NCBI RefSeq assembly: GCF_003233845.1
Contig: NZ_QKRB01000046.1
Coordinates: 62,001 to 126,000, forward strand
DNA from: Paenibacillus sambharensis
GTDB lineage: Bacteria; Bacillota; Bacilli; Paenibacillales; Paenibacillaceae
Length of the DNA stretch: 64,000 bases
Reading direction: 5' to 3'
Part shown: positions 8,405 to 18,103 of the stretch, piece by piece
Layout: every line of letters begins with the position of its first letter
How positions within the stretch are numbered: position 1 is the stretch's first letter
The notes under the pieces: model-generated
What the model saw: the letters and a program-made list of their open reading frames with translations, nothing else
The model's database searches: none
What the model was told of the DNA's origin: nothing
Program-made: the position numbers and the translations under genes

Positions 8405-9326
8405 GCGTCTCTTCCCCTTTAGCTGCTGCCGGCTGAGCACCTTTCAACCGTTTAATGTAGCCTTGGACATCCAGACTGGAATGCTCGGGCAGCCCGATCC
8501 CCTTCCGGTTGATCTGCCTGTACCGCGATGGAGAGATGCCGGTCTCCTGCTTGAACAGACGGGACAAGTAGTGATTCTTCATACCCAAGGCCCCGGCTAT
8601 ATCCGCCACACTCACATCGCTTGCCACAAGGAGTGCCCGTGCCATCTCCATTCGGCGCTGATTCACATAATGAATGGGTGACTGTCCGATAACACTCTTA
8701 AACATGGAGATAAAATAATTCGGATGCAGATAAGCTACCTTCGCCAGATCGTCCAGCGTAATATTCTCGCCCAGGTGATCATCAATGTATTGCATCACTG
8801 CTGCCATCTTGGTTACCAGCTCGTTTGCAGCAAGCTGCTCATCCAGAATCTCGCAGCCTTCCCAGTAGAGCGAAATAACTTCCAGCAGAGCTGCTTTGAC
8901 GAGCAGGCCCTTAGCCAGCGTTGGCGAAGAATACGCGTCCACCATTTTACGGAACAATTCAGCTGCTGCATCAAAGTCTTGAGGCACAATATAGGCCGGC
9001 AGCTCCAAATTCTCATACATACCGGCATCGCCAAGATTAGTCCGGTAATGGCACCAGTACACGGAGACTTTCTCTTTGTCATAGATACCAAATGTCTGCT
9101 CGCAGCCTGCTGGCAGCAGGAAGAGCTGGCCAGGCCGGGATTCGTACCGTTTATTATTTAATACAACATAGCCCTCGCCGCTCATAATCAGTACCAGTCT
9201 GTAAAAGTCAGGCTGGATGCCGCTGATCACTTTACCGGGCTCTACTTCACTAAAAGCTGCCATGACGACATCCACCTGAAGATTCTTCAATATATTCTCA
9301 ACAATAGACAGATACTGTGGTTTCAT
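8388..9326 (-). CDS. AraC-family transcriptional regulator
   Basis: DNA-binding regulator of 312 residues. The N-terminal cupin sensor (about residues 20-150) includes SGEGYVVLNNKRY and RPGQLFLLPAG, typical of AraC sugar sensors. The C-terminal double helix-turn-helix runs from VMQYIDDHLGENITLDDLA through HPNYFISMFKSVIGQSPIHY to GMKNHYLSRLFKQETGISPSRYRQ. TAAGGAGCGGCT ahead of ATG 9326 is a clear ribosome binding site. It overlaps mutY, so the two share a transcript, but a functional tie is not obvious. No target operon can be assigned; sugar or stress control is a guess from the family. Confidence 0.9.
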   Translation of the reverse strand: MKPQYLSIVENILKNLQVDVVMAAFSEVEPGKVISGIQPDFYRLVLIMSGEGYVVLNNKRYESRPGQLFLLPAGCEQTFGIYDKEKVSVYWCHYRTNLGDAGMYENLELPAYIVPQDFDAAAELFRKMVDAYSSPTLAKGLLVKAALLEVISLYWEGCEILDEQLAANELVTKMAAVMQYIDDHLGENITLDDLAKVAYLHPNYFISMFKSVIGQSPIHYVNQRRMEMARALLVASDVSVADIAGALGMKNHYLSRLFKQETGISPSRYRQINRKGIGLPEHSSLDVQGYIKRLKGAQPAAAKGEETHGNDE

Positions 9327-9498
9327 AGCCGCTCCTTACCCTTGCTTGTCATCTCTTGCTCCCATTATACAAGCTTGTGATTCCATTAATAAAGCGAGAA
9401 ATATCTGCCATACGCGGCTGATCATCCTTCCACGACCCGTTATCTTATAATAAAGTTTACCAACTATACCCACATTAAGATTTGTCCAAATAATCCCC

Positions 9499-9897
9499 TT
9501 AATCCATCCGGTCAGCATGTTCGGCAATGGCAAAGGCTGAGGCCAGGGAACGTTCATGGCTGATTGATACATGCAGCCTAATCGGATATTCGAGCTTAAG
9601 CCGCAGCAGCGCTTCATCACAAATTGTGCATACCGGCTTGCCCAGCTTATCCGGCAGAACTTCAATATCCTTGAAGCCCACGGCTGTTCCGATCCCGCAC
9701 CCAAGGGCTTTCACAACAGCCTCCTTGACTGCAAACCGTCCAGCCACATACTCTGCGAGTGATTCGCCCTTGCTCTTGGCCCTCTCATATTCCGCATCAG
9801 TCAAGGTTCTGTGCATGAAGCGCTCCCCCGCTGTTCCCGCAAGAATTTTACGTATCCTGGCTATCTCCACCACATCATGTCCCACACCAATGATCAC
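9499..9897 (-). CDS. acpS: Holo-[acyl-carrier-protein] synthase
   Basis: Transfers 4'-phosphopantetheine from CoA to the acyl carrier protein in fatty acid synthesis; cytoplasmic trimer. The N-terminal block reads IIGVGHDVVEIARI, with the magnesium-binding Asp kept, although the family more often has GTD. The second motif is GRFAVKEAVVKALG, with the conserved Glu and Lys residues, and the C-terminal ISHERSLASAFAIAE is typical. The length of 132 residues is normal. The start is a GTG with GGAAAGGCGGA upstream. It is followed 172 bp later by the AraC regulator on the same strand. That gap holds no visible gene. Confidence 0.95.
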   Translation of the reverse strand: MIIGVGHDVVEIARIRKILAGTAGERFMHRTLTDAEYERAKSKGESLAEYVAGRFAVKEAVVKALGCGIGTAVGFKDIEVLPDKLGKPVCTICDEALLRLKLEYPIRLHVSISHERSLASAFAIAEHADRMD

Positions 9898-10026
9898 CGG
9901 CTTGTCCGCCTTTCCATAAGCGTATCTTACAAATAGCTTGACCCATTATAACGGAAGGCAGGCGCTGTCTGCCAGCAGGCGGATAAAGTCCCATTATTTT
10001 TTTGAGCTTTAGGGCTTGCCGCTCTG

Positions 10027-10051
10027 GTTATGCCTCACTTTCCGCGGGTAT
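10027..10051 (+). promoter_or_regulatory. Weak SigB-like promoter upstream of the SDR gene
   Basis: GTTATG (10027-10032), a 13-bp spacer and GGGTAT (10046-10051) fit the SigB -10 box perfectly and the -35 box partly. The sequence lies 90 bp before the start codon. See the stronger example at 18493-18517. Confidence 0.3.
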
Positions 10052-10140
10052 ACAACTAATAGGCTAGATTAATGTCAATCTTAACTGCTAAACAAAAGGC
10101 ATAGATACCCAGTACAACAGTTCAGAAGGAGTGAAAAGAC

Positions 10141-10929
10141 ATGGGAGATCGCGTACAAGGTAAGGTTGCATTTATAACAGGCGGCGGTTCCGGGATAGGC
10201 CGTGCAGCCGCTGAAAGACTTGCCCGCGAAGGAGCAAGAGTGGCACTAGTCGGTCTAACCGAAGATCACCTGGAAGAAGTCGAGCAAAGCATCCAAGCAG
10301 CCGGCGGCGAAGCGGTCTCCATTCAGGCGGATGTCTCGAACGAGCAGGACATCAAGGAGGCTTACGACCAGGTATTGAAGAAGTGGGGGCAGATTGATAT
10401 CGTATTCGCCAACGCAGGCATCAACGGCACGGTCGGTCCGATCGAAACACTCGAATTCGATGAGTGGAACAAGACGCTGCAGACTAATCTGAGCGGCACG
10501 TTCTTTACAGTGAAGCATGCGATCACGCCGATGAAGGACAGCGGCGGCAGCATAATCATTACCAGCTCGATTAACGGCAACCGGGTATTCACCAGCTTCG
10601 GGATGAGTGCTTATAGCACAACGAAGGCCGGTCAGGTCGCTTTCATGAAGATGGCGGCGCTCGAGCTTGCCCGTTACAAGATCCGGGTCAATGCCGTATG
10701 TCCTGGAGCGATTGATACCAATATTGATGAAAGCACGAACAAGAAGCCTGAACTCGAAGAGATTGCTATAGCTGTGGAAATGCCGCCAGAAGGAGAGCAT
10801 CCTCTCCGTCGTGAGCCCGGAACAGCTGAACAAGTAGCAAACTTGGTGCTATTCCTCTCATCCGATGAATCTGACCATATTACCGGCTCTTCCATCTATA
10901 TAGACGGAGCTGAATCCCTGATCCACTAG
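10141..10929 (+). CDS. SDR-family NAD(P)-dependent oxidoreductase
   Basis: Classical short-chain dehydrogenase of 262 residues. The nucleotide-binding TGGGSGIGRAAAERLA lies near the N-terminus, followed by the NAG motif in VFANAGINGT, the catalytic Ser in IIITSSINGNR, and YSTTKAGQ with the Tyr-X3-Lys pair. VNAVCPGAIDT closes the active site. AGAAGGAGTG lies nine bases before ATG. The family covers glucose, ribitol and 3-oxoacyl reductases, and the substrate cannot be read from sequence. A possible SigB-like promoter upstream would suit a stress-induced dehydrogenase. It is followed by a strong hairpin, so it is probably monocistronic. Confidence 0.9.
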   Translation: MGDRVQGKVAFITGGGSGIGRAAAERLAREGARVALVGLTEDHLEEVEQSIQAAGGEAVSIQADVSNEQDIKEAYDQVLKKWGQIDIVFANAGINGTVGPIETLEFDEWNKTLQTNLSGTFFTVKHAITPMKDSGGSIIITSSINGNRVFTSFGMSAYSTTKAGQVAFMKMAALELARYKIRVNAVCPGAIDTNIDESTNKKPELEEIAIAVEMPPEGEHPLRREPGTAEQVANLVLFLSSDESDHITGSSIYIDGAESLIH

Positions 10930-10948
10930 GGCAGTTCTGACGAAAACC

Positions 10949-11004
10949 AAGAGGACTGTTAGCGTTATTGGCCGCATTAGCCGCCAACCGTTAACAGTCC
11001 TCTT
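10949..11004. terminator. Bidirectional terminator
   Basis: A 12-bp perfect outer stem, AAGAGGACTGTT / AACAGTCCTCTT, with further inner pairing (TTGGC/GCCAA) lies between the converging SDR and hybrid-kinase genes. Confidence 0.8.
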
Positions 11005-11033
11005 CCAATATACCGCCCCCTGCGCTCCTGCTT

Positions 11034-13283
11034 CTACTGGGCAGGCTGGTGTTCTTCCGTTCTTGCCCGCCCAGTAAGGTGCTCTTTCAGCAGCGTACGG
11101 AGTTTATCGAGACGAATCGGCTTGCTGATAAAGTCCGCCATGCCTGCAGCCAGACATTTATCCCTGTCACCCGGCAGGACATTAGCGGTCATGGCAATAA
11201 TATGTGGACGATGTTCTTGCGGAATTTGTTCGCAGATGTGCCGGGTAGCCTCCAGCCCATCCATTACAGGCATCTGGATATCCATTAGAATAATACCATA
11301 ACGCCTGATCTTCAGACGGTTCAGTACTTCCTGACCGTTCTCAGCTACATCCGCCTTATAGCCCAGCTTCTCCAGCATGCGGATCGCCAGCTTCTGGTTG
11401 ACCTCATTATCTTCCGCCACGAGTATCTGCACATCCGCGTCCGGCTCTTCCGTAATCCTGTCAATCCCGCTCTGATAGTAGCCATCTGTCAGATAATCCG
11501 ATGGTAAGCCGGGAAGCGGATATGTTTTCAACGGCAGATCCACGCTCTCTCCCAGCAAAGCTCCCCCCGCCTCTTCGTAGGTCTGCTGGTCACCTGCCGC
11601 GGTTTCTTCCATGGCAGCCAGAAAGTCAGAGAAGGATAGCGGTTCATCGGGCAGGCTGGCGTTCTCCTGGCTGTCTTCATTTCCCGAAGAGAGCAGCCGC
11701 TTTACCCGGATCGTGAAGATGAAGCTCGCGCCCTTATTCTGCTCGGTTTCCACCCGGATCGTCCCGCCCATAAGTTCAATCAAATTCTTGCAGATGGCAA
11801 GGCCGAGTCCAGTGCCGCCATATTTGCGGGACATAGACGAATCCAGCTGGGAGAATGGCTGAAAGAGGAGGGGAAGCTTCTCTTCAGGTATTCCGACACC
11901 GGTATCCTGCACCGATATTTCGACGTCCAACGTGCACCCATGGTCGTTTAGCAGCTTAGCCTCCAGATGAACGCTGCCTTCACTCGTGAATTTCACGGCA
12001 TTGCCGACCAGATTGATAAGCACCTGCCGAAGCTTAGTCACATCGCTCACGATCGGAATTTCCAGCTGCGGATCGATCACATAGGTCATTTCCAGATTGC
12101 GTTTTTTGGATTTTGCCATAAAGAGGTCGAACGTCTCGCCTACACAGGAAGACAGCTGGAACGGTACCTCCTCGAGCTCCATCTTGCCCGATTCAATTTT
12201 GGAGTAATCGAGAATATCATTAATAACCGACAGCAGGGCCTCTCCGCTCTTCCCGATTATCTCTGCGTATTCGCGCTGCTCCTCTGTCATCTCGGTTTCC
12301 AGCATTAATGCCGTCATGCCGATTACCCCGTTCATGGGCGTGCGGATCTCATGGCTTACCATCGCCAGAAAATCCGTCTTCGCGCGGGCCGCAATCTCCG
12401 CCGCTTCCTTCGCTGTCATCAGCCGCTCTTCAAACTGCTTCTGTTCGGTAACATCGCTTATCGTGCACGCGAAGATCCGCTCGTTATCCACAATGGCCTT
12501 GCCAATCTGGATCTCAGCGAAGAAGGAGGTTCCATCCTTGCGAACCGGCACCACTTCCAGAAGCTCACCCTCAGAATTTTCCCCCGCCGAGCCATTGGCG
12601 CGCGCTTCATAATCAATGGACGCCAGAGAGGGAACCAGCAGCGTTATGGGCTTGCCCAGCACTTCCTCTTCCTTGAAGCCGAACATCCGCTCAAGTGCCG
12701 GGTTAACAGTCATAATACCGCCGTTCTCATCGAACGTAATCATCGTGTCGATGGATGTTTCACGGATAATTCTCGCCTGTGCTTCCGCTTTGCTTAGCTT
12801 GTAGGCGGTACGCATAAGCTCCTTATTCATCTTCTCAAGCTCTCTTGTCTTCTGATGCAGCAGCTCCGTCTGGAGCTGAAGCTTCTTGTTGCTTATATAC
12901 AAATTAACGAAGCCCTCGATCTTCGTCCGCAGAATCTGCGGCACGAAGGGCTTCAGCATATAGTCGATCGCACCCACTGAATAGCCGGTATAAAAATGCT
13001 CGCTCTCCTTGCTTGTTGCGGTGATGAAGATGATCGGTATTTCCTTCGTCTTCTCCCGCGCCTTGATTAACCGCGCCGTTTCAAAGCCATCCATTCCCGG
13101 CATTTGGACATCTAGCACAATGACAGCGAAGTCGTCCTTCAACAGACAACGGAGAGCTTCTTCACCTGACAGGCACTTGACCAGATTGTAATTAAAATCG
13201 CCAAGCACCGCCTCAAGCGTGAGCAGGTTATCAGGGTGATCGTCCACAAGCAATATGTTTATTGGTCCTTCATAGGGAATCAT
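11034..13283 (-). CDS. Hybrid histidine kinase with N-terminal receiver and PAS domain
   Basis: Soluble 749-residue signalling protein. Order: receiver (NILLVDDHPDN, phospho-Asp in VIVLDVQMPGMDG, Lys in LKPFVP), coiled coil, PAS domain with an FFAEIQIGK core (about 210-310), HisKA (FLAMVSHEIRTPMNGVIGMT), HATPase (LVGNAVKFT, DTGVGIPEEK, GGTGLGLAICK), linker, and a second receiver (ILVAEDNEVNQ, ILMDIQMPVMDG, ISKPI). It has no transmembrane helix. Layouts of this kind act as phosphorelay hubs. ATG 13283 was chosen because AGGCAGGTG precedes it and the receiver begins right after; longer starts add unrelated sequence. It is the third gene of the operon, 76 bp after cheR-like. Confidence 0.92.
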   Translation of the reverse strand: MIPYEGPINILLVDDHPDNLLTLEAVLGDFNYNLVKCLSGEEALRCLLKDDFAVIVLDVQMPGMDGFETARLIKAREKTKEIPIIFITATSKESEHFYTGYSVGAIDYMLKPFVPQILRTKIEGFVNLYISNKKLQLQTELLHQKTRELEKMNKELMRTAYKLSKAEAQARIIRETSIDTMITFDENGGIMTVNPALERMFGFKEEEVLGKPITLLVPSLASIDYEARANGSAGENSEGELLEVVPVRKDGTSFFAEIQIGKAIVDNERIFACTISDVTEQKQFEERLMTAKEAAEIAARAKTDFLAMVSHEIRTPMNGVIGMTALMLETEMTEEQREYAEIIGKSGEALLSVINDILDYSKIESGKMELEEVPFQLSSCVGETFDLFMAKSKKRNLEMTYVIDPQLEIPIVSDVTKLRQVLINLVGNAVKFTSEGSVHLEAKLLNDHGCTLDVEISVQDTGVGIPEEKLPLLFQPFSQLDSSMSRKYGGTGLGLAICKNLIELMGGTIRVETEQNKGASFIFTIRVKRLLSSGNEDSQENASLPDEPLSFSDFLAAMEETAAGDQQTYEEAGGALLGESVDLPLKTYPLPGLPSDYLTDGYYQSGIDRITEEPDADVQILVAEDNEVNQKLAIRMLEKLGYKADVAENGQEVLNRLKIRRYGIILMDIQMPVMDGLEATRHICEQIPQEHRPHIIAMTANVLPGDRDKCLAAGMADFISKPIRLDKLRTLLKEHLTGRARTEEHQPAQ

Positions 13284-13359
13284 GGGCGTGCACCTGCCTT
13301 TCCCGAATTCAACCTGCCGCAGGACCAGGGCACCAGCAGCCTGGGCAGGCGCCAACCGG

Positions 13360-14187
13360 TTAACGAATTTTCCGGTAGAGCCGATTGGTTGTATCGAGTT
13401 CCTCATATTTGTCGGCATGCTTCGTGAAGTTAATGGACTCTTTCGTCCCCAGGGCCAGAATCCCAAATGTGCTCAAGCTGTCGTAGAGCAGCCCATGCAC
13501 ATGGTCCTGGAGCGACTTGTTGAAGTAAATCATAACATTACGGCAAAAGATGACATTAAACTCGTTAAATGAACCGTCCGTAACCAGATTATGCTGGCCA
13601 AAGACGATATTAGACTTTAAGAAAGACTGGAAAATGACAGAATCGTATCTTGCTGTATAGTAATGAGAAAATGACTGTGTGCCCCCCGCCTCCATATAGT
13701 TGCGGGTATACAACTGCATTCTCTCCAGTGGAAATACACCTTTCTTCGCCTGGTCGAGCACATCGGCATTGGTATCTGTGGCGTAAATACGCGTTTTCTC
13801 CAGCAGTCCTTCTTCGTGAAGCAGAATAGCCATCGAGTACACTTCTTCGCCAGTGGAACACCCCGCATGCCAGACCCGAATGAAGGGATACGTCTTCAGC
13901 ATTGGTACAACCTTCTCACGGAATGATCGGAATGCATCAGGATCCCGGAACATTTCGGTCACATGAATCGTCATGTCCGCAAGCAGCCGTTCCATACAGG
14001 AACGGTCATGCAGCACGCGCTCGGCTAATGCCGTAATCGTCGCAAGCCTCTCGGAGTGGACCCTATGCCAGACCCGCCTTCTAACCGACGAGAAGGCATA
14101 ATTCCGAAAGTCATATCCATACATACGGTATAGGGCTTCAAGCAGCAGCTCAATCTCAATGCGCTCGCGCTCTTCCACCTCATTCAA
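13360..14187 (-). CDS. CheR-type protein-glutamate O-methyltransferase
   Basis: SAM-dependent methyltransferase of 275 residues. The N-terminal helical domain contains YGYDFRNYAFSSVRRRV and the MTIHVTEMFRD segment; the SAM-binding motif is VWHAGCSTGEEVYSMAILL, followed by IYATDTNADVLDQAKKG and the IFCRNVMIYFNKSLQ block, all classic for CheR. Seven bases separate it from the upstream kinase, and its TTG start has no clear ribosome binding site, so translation probably depends on the preceding gene. No chemoreceptor or cheB lies nearby. In this setting it may methylate the upstream kinase's own MCP-like signalling region, as proposed for CheR partners of hybrid kinases elsewhere; that is inference. 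Confidence 0.9.
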   Translation of the reverse strand: MNEVEERERIEIELLLEALYRMYGYDFRNYAFSSVRRRVWHRVHSERLATITALAERVLHDRSCMERLLADMTIHVTEMFRDPDAFRSFREKVVPMLKTYPFIRVWHAGCSTGEEVYSMAILLHEEGLLEKTRIYATDTNADVLDQAKKGVFPLERMQLYTRNYMEAGGTQSFSHYYTARYDSVIFQSFLKSNIVFGQHNLVTDGSFNEFNVIFCRNVMIYFNKSLQDHVHGLLYDSLSTFGILALGTKESINFTKHADKYEELDTTNRLYRKIR

Positions 14188-14194
14188 TTGTTGT

Positions 14195-17100
14195 TTATTG
14201 ATATAACCACACCCTCATTAAGGACAGCAGCTGCTCTGTATTAACCGGCTTGGCGATATAATCTGAAGCCCCTGCCTCAATGCATTTCTCGCGGTCATCC
14301 TTCATTGCTTTGGCCGTGACCGCAATAATCGGCAGCTTGTCAAACTGAGGCATCTCGCGGATTGCCCTCATCGCCTCATAACCGTCCATCTCCGGCATCA
14401 TAATATCCATCAGTACAAGATCGAAATCCGGTGTTTTTTCCAGTGTATCGAGAGCCTCCCTGCCGTTCTCGGCAAAGGTGATATTCATCTTATAGCTCTC
14501 CAGCACACTGGAAAGCGCGAATACATTCCGGATGTCATCATCTACGATCAGTATATTTTTTCCTTCGAAGATACTTTCAATACTATGCAGCTTCCTGAGC
14601 ATATTCCGTTTGTCGTCGGGAAGATTGGCCTCTACCCGGTGCAGGAACAATGTCGTTTCATCCAGAAGCCGTTCTGGTGATTTGACATCCTTGATAATAA
14701 TCGTACCTGCGAACTTCTTGAGCTTGAGCTCTTCCTTCTTGTCGAGCTCTTTGCCGGTATAGATGATAATAGGCAGCTCATGCAGCGATTCATCCTTGCG
14801 GATTTGGTCGAGCAGCTCGAAGCCCGAGATGTCGGGCAGCCCAAGATCCAGTACCATGCAGTCATAATGCTGGGCACGAAGCTCCTCAAGAGCTTCCTGT
14901 CCGGTTGAGACGGCGGTAATCAGCACATCATCATGGCCGATCAGCTCGACTATGCTGTTGCGCTGCACCTGATCATCCTCAACAACGAGCAGACGCTTCA
15001 TATCCCGTTCTATGAACGATTCAATTTGCGAGAATACTTCCTCAAGCTTATCCTTCGAGGATGGTTTCTTCACGTAAGCGAGCGCACCCATTGACAATCC
15101 CTGCTGGATTTCATCAACAACTGATATCACATGGACCGGGATATGACGCGTATCCGAGTGATGCTTCAGCTGATTCAGGATCGACCAGCCGTCCATAACC
15201 GGAAGCTGGATATCGAGCAGGATGGCATCCGGCTTGTAATTGCGGGCATATGCCAGACCCTTGTCGCCCTGCATGGCGACAATGCCTTTGAAGCCGCGCT
15301 CACGTGCGATATCAAGGAGGACTCTCGCAAACGTCATATCGTCTTCGATAATGAGTACCACTTTATCGTCCGGCTGAATCTTATCGATGTCATCTTCTAT
15401 CTTGGCGTTCAGCATAGATGGCTCGCGGACACGCTGCGACTCAGCTGAAGGAGCGGCCTGCAGGGCGGTTTCGGCCAATTCCTCCGGTGCAATGCCGGAG
15501 AGTATGCTGTCCTCCTGGTCCGACGCGCTCTCACTGGCAACATGGAACTCTGGGATGAAGAGCGTGAACGTACTTCCCTTGCCTTCTTCGCTCTCCAGCG
15601 TTATGCCGCCTCCAAGCAGTCCTGCAAGCTCCCGGCTGATCGCTAGGCCGAGTCCGGTCCCGCCATAGATGCGGCTTGTCGTCCCGTCTACCTGCTGGAA
15701 TGCCTCGAAGATCAGCTGCTGTTTATCCTCCGGTATGCCTATCCCTGTATCCTTCACTTCGAAGGCGACCATATTAACCGTATCATCCTGCGGGAACTCA
15801 TTCGGCTGTGCCTTACGAATCGTCAGCTCAACAGAGCCTTTCGATGTAAACTTAAAGGCATTGGATAATAGATTCTTAAGAATTTGCTTCAAACGGTGGT
15901 TATCTGTATAAATTTCCTCCGGGACGTCTTCTTCCATCGTGGTCAGAAACTTAATCCCCTTCTGTTCCCCAAGAGGACCGAAGCTCCGCTGTATGAACGC
16001 TTCAAGCTCTGTTAACGGAATATGCTCAGTTACGACATCCATCTTGCCAGCACTGATCTTCGAGAGATCGAGAATCTCGTCAATCAGCTTCAACAGGTCA
16101 CTTCCCGAGGCGTAGATCGTTCCTGCAAACTCCACCTGCTTCGGCGTAAGGTTGCCCTCCTTGTTATCCATCAGCATCTGGGAAAGAATCAGCAGGCTGT
16201 TAAGCGGAGTACGCAGCTCATGTGACATATTCGTGAGAAACTCGGATTTATACTTGGATGATAGCGCAAGCTGGACGGTCTGCTTCTCCAGCGCCAGCTT
16301 CGTCTTCTCAATCTGTTCGTTCTTCTGCTCGGTCTGCTTCATCTGAAGCTCCAGCAGATGAGTCTTCTTAAGCAGCTCTTCATTGGTCTGTTCCAGCTCT
16401 TCCTGCTGGCTCTGCAAAACCTCTTCCGACTTCTTCAGCTGCTTCGTATGCTCCTCGAGCCGCTCATTCGAACGCCTCATCTCCTCCTGCTGCGAGATAA
16501 GCTCCTCCGATTGCACCTGCAGCTCCTCACTGAGCGCCTGGGATTCCTTAAGCAGCTCTTCGACACGCATGCGCCCGAACAAATTATTCAGCACATTGCA
16601 AAGGTTATTCGCCAGTTCCTCAAGAAGCTCCTTATGCTTATCCTGAAGCGGATGGATAGAAGCAAGCTCAATGACGGCTATAACACGGTCTTGATAAACG
16701 ACTGGCTGCAGTATGATGTAATTCACCGCTGTCTCGCCAGTTCCTGAACGAATGCGGATATAGTCACCCGGCACGCCATTCATCTCAATGACAGAACCAT
16801 CAACTGCGCACTGTCCCACCAATCCCTGGCCTAAAGCGAACTCCTGCTCCAGATCAGCTTCTTCCCGGAGCGCGTAGGCTCCCTGCAGCTTCAATCTTGG
16901 CTGCTCGCCAAGTCCTTCGCGCACATAGAGCGCACCATACCCGGCGCCGACTATAGGAGCCAGTGTCTTGATAAAGGTGTCTCCGAGATTGCCCATGTCC
17001 GTATCATGCTGGATTTTGGATATAATCTCGGCAAGATTACCCTTAATCCAATTATCCTCTTCAATCTGTTCCCTGTACTTCTGTTCCAGGGCTGTCTTGC

Positions 17101-17875
17101 GTTCCAGGTTGTCAGCAAGCGAATTAAACGCTTTGCCGACATCGCCAAATTCATCCTTGCGCAGATTACGGACTCTGGCGCGGTTCTCCGATGTACCATC
17201 CGCAAATCCGCGGATCATGACAGACAGACTCTGCAGGCCTTGATTAATACTGCTCATATTCCAGTACAAGGTAATGAAGGCAAGCACGAGACCGACACCT
17301 GTCGCCACACTGACCACAGTGATCGTATCCCTGCTGACCCCGCTCAATTCCTCGAAGGAATTATCCACGTGTCGGCGGTAGTAATTGGTCAGATAATCAA
17401 TATCGGCTGTCAGTTCATTCTGATACCGCAGTCCTTCCCGTTCCCGCAGCGCTATAGCCTCCGCACCTTTGCCTGCCGAAATCAGTTTGACAACCTGGTC
17501 TTTGTAAGCGACGAACAGCTCGCCCTTCTGGGCAATCTGCTGTATAACCCGCAGTTCTTCATCACTGCTGTTCTTGTATCCCAACAGGTTGTTGTACGCA
17601 GCCGCAGCCGCTTCCTGTGACTCTTCAATTCCCGGCAGGTTATCCGCAAGGTTATCAGAAGTCGGCACCGTTAATATGTTAACAAGATGCTTGGCAATTG
17701 AGTTTACCTTCCCGCGCATCTCATAGGCATTAACGAGTTTGTCATACCGCCGGTCCTTCACATGACTGATTTCGTCTTCAATCCGGTTAAGATTATTGAT
17801 ACCTACTCCCGACAAAATAACGATAAGCGAAATAAGAATGCCGGAGCCCAGCAGCAGCTTTGATTTAATTTTCAT
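14195..17875 (-). CDS. Giant hybrid histidine kinase with three receiver domains
   Basis: Membrane-bound 1226-residue kinase. Order: transmembrane helix (about 6-27), periplasmic-type four-helix bundle like MCP sensors (30-190), second helix (192-214), HAMP, GAF (about 290-430), a long Gln/Glu-rich coiled coil (440-550), HisKA with FLTNMSHELRTPLNS, HATPase (NLLSNAFKFT, DTGIGIPEDK, GGTGLGLAISR), then three receivers with phospho-Asp in LLDIQLPVMDG, VLDLGLPDISG and LMDIMMPEMDG. ATG 17875 has GGTGAGG nine bases upstream; a GTG five codons earlier lacks one. It heads the operon with the CheR-like and second hybrid-kinase genes. The MCP-like sensor next to a CheR is suggestive of methylation-tuned signalling. 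Confidence 0.93.
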   Translation of the reverse strand: MKIKSKLLLGSGILISLIVILSGVGINNLNRIEDEISHVKDRRYDKLVNAYEMRGKVNSIAKHLVNILTVPTSDNLADNLPGIEESQEAAAAAYNNLLGYKNSSDEELRVIQQIAQKGELFVAYKDQVVKLISAGKGAEAIALREREGLRYQNELTADIDYLTNYYRRHVDNSFEELSGVSRDTITVVSVATGVGLVLAFITLYWNMSSINQGLQSLSVMIRGFADGTSENRARVRNLRKDEFGDVGKAFNSLADNLERKTALEQKYREQIEEDNWIKGNLAEIISKIQHDTDMGNLGDTFIKTLAPIVGAGYGALYVREGLGEQPRLKLQGAYALREEADLEQEFALGQGLVGQCAVDGSVIEMNGVPGDYIRIRSGTGETAVNYIILQPVVYQDRVIAVIELASIHPLQDKHKELLEELANNLCNVLNNLFGRMRVEELLKESQALSEELQVQSEELISQQEEMRRSNERLEEHTKQLKKSEEVLQSQQEELEQTNEELLKKTHLLELQMKQTEQKNEQIEKTKLALEKQTVQLALSSKYKSEFLTNMSHELRTPLNSLLILSQMLMDNKEGNLTPKQVEFAGTIYASGSDLLKLIDEILDLSKISAGKMDVVTEHIPLTELEAFIQRSFGPLGEQKGIKFLTTMEEDVPEEIYTDNHRLKQILKNLLSNAFKFTSKGSVELTIRKAQPNEFPQDDTVNMVAFEVKDTGIGIPEDKQQLIFEAFQQVDGTTSRIYGGTGLGLAISRELAGLLGGGITLESEEGKGSTFTLFIPEFHVASESASDQEDSILSGIAPEELAETALQAAPSAESQRVREPSMLNAKIEDDIDKIQPDDKVVLIIEDDMTFARVLLDIARERGFKGIVAMQGDKGLAYARNYKPDAILLDIQLPVMDGWSILNQLKHHSDTRHIPVHVISVVDEIQQGLSMGALAYVKKPSSKDKLEEVFSQIESFIERDMKRLLVVEDDQVQRNSIVELIGHDDVLITAVSTGQEALEELRAQHYDCMVLDLGLPDISGFELLDQIRKDESLHELPIIIYTGKELDKKEELKLKKFAGTIIIKDVKSPERLLDETTLFLHRVEANLPDDKRNMLRKLHSIESIFEGKNILIVDDDIRNVFALSSVLESYKMNITFAENGREALDTLEKTPDFDLVLMDIMMPEMDGYEAMRAIREMPQFDKLPIIAVTAKAMKDDREKCIEAGASDYIAKPVNTEQLLSLMRVWLYQ

Positions 17876-17956
17876 GGATCCTATCCTCACCCGTCATCTA
17901 TATATTTTCTAACTCTAGCAGCCACCATACAGTTTAACATATAAACACAAATAGAA

Positions 17957-17980
17957 GACAAGCCCCTTCGGGCTTGCCTT
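17957..17980 (-). terminator. Terminator after the stress-protein gene
   Basis: CAAGCCC-CTTC-GGGCTTG hairpin (17959-17976) followed by a T-rich stretch on the minus strand. It lies 128 bp after the YflT-like stop. A 22-codon reading frame with no ribosome binding site (about 17985-18050, minus) in the same gap was not called. Confidence 0.6.
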
Positions 17981-18103
17981 ACACGCCTATATATTCGCTT
18001 ATCGCTTCTAATGAATACATTCTGCTCATTTGCTGCTCCAGCTCCATATCAGTAAGTTGTCCAGCCTATCCTGTTGATCGTCCCTTTAGCTCATCTTAGA
18101 GAA

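Noticed and set aside
17985-18050. 22-codon minus-strand frame between the hybrid kinase and the stress gene
   Set aside because: No ribosome binding site and only weak resemblance to Spo0E-like peptides.
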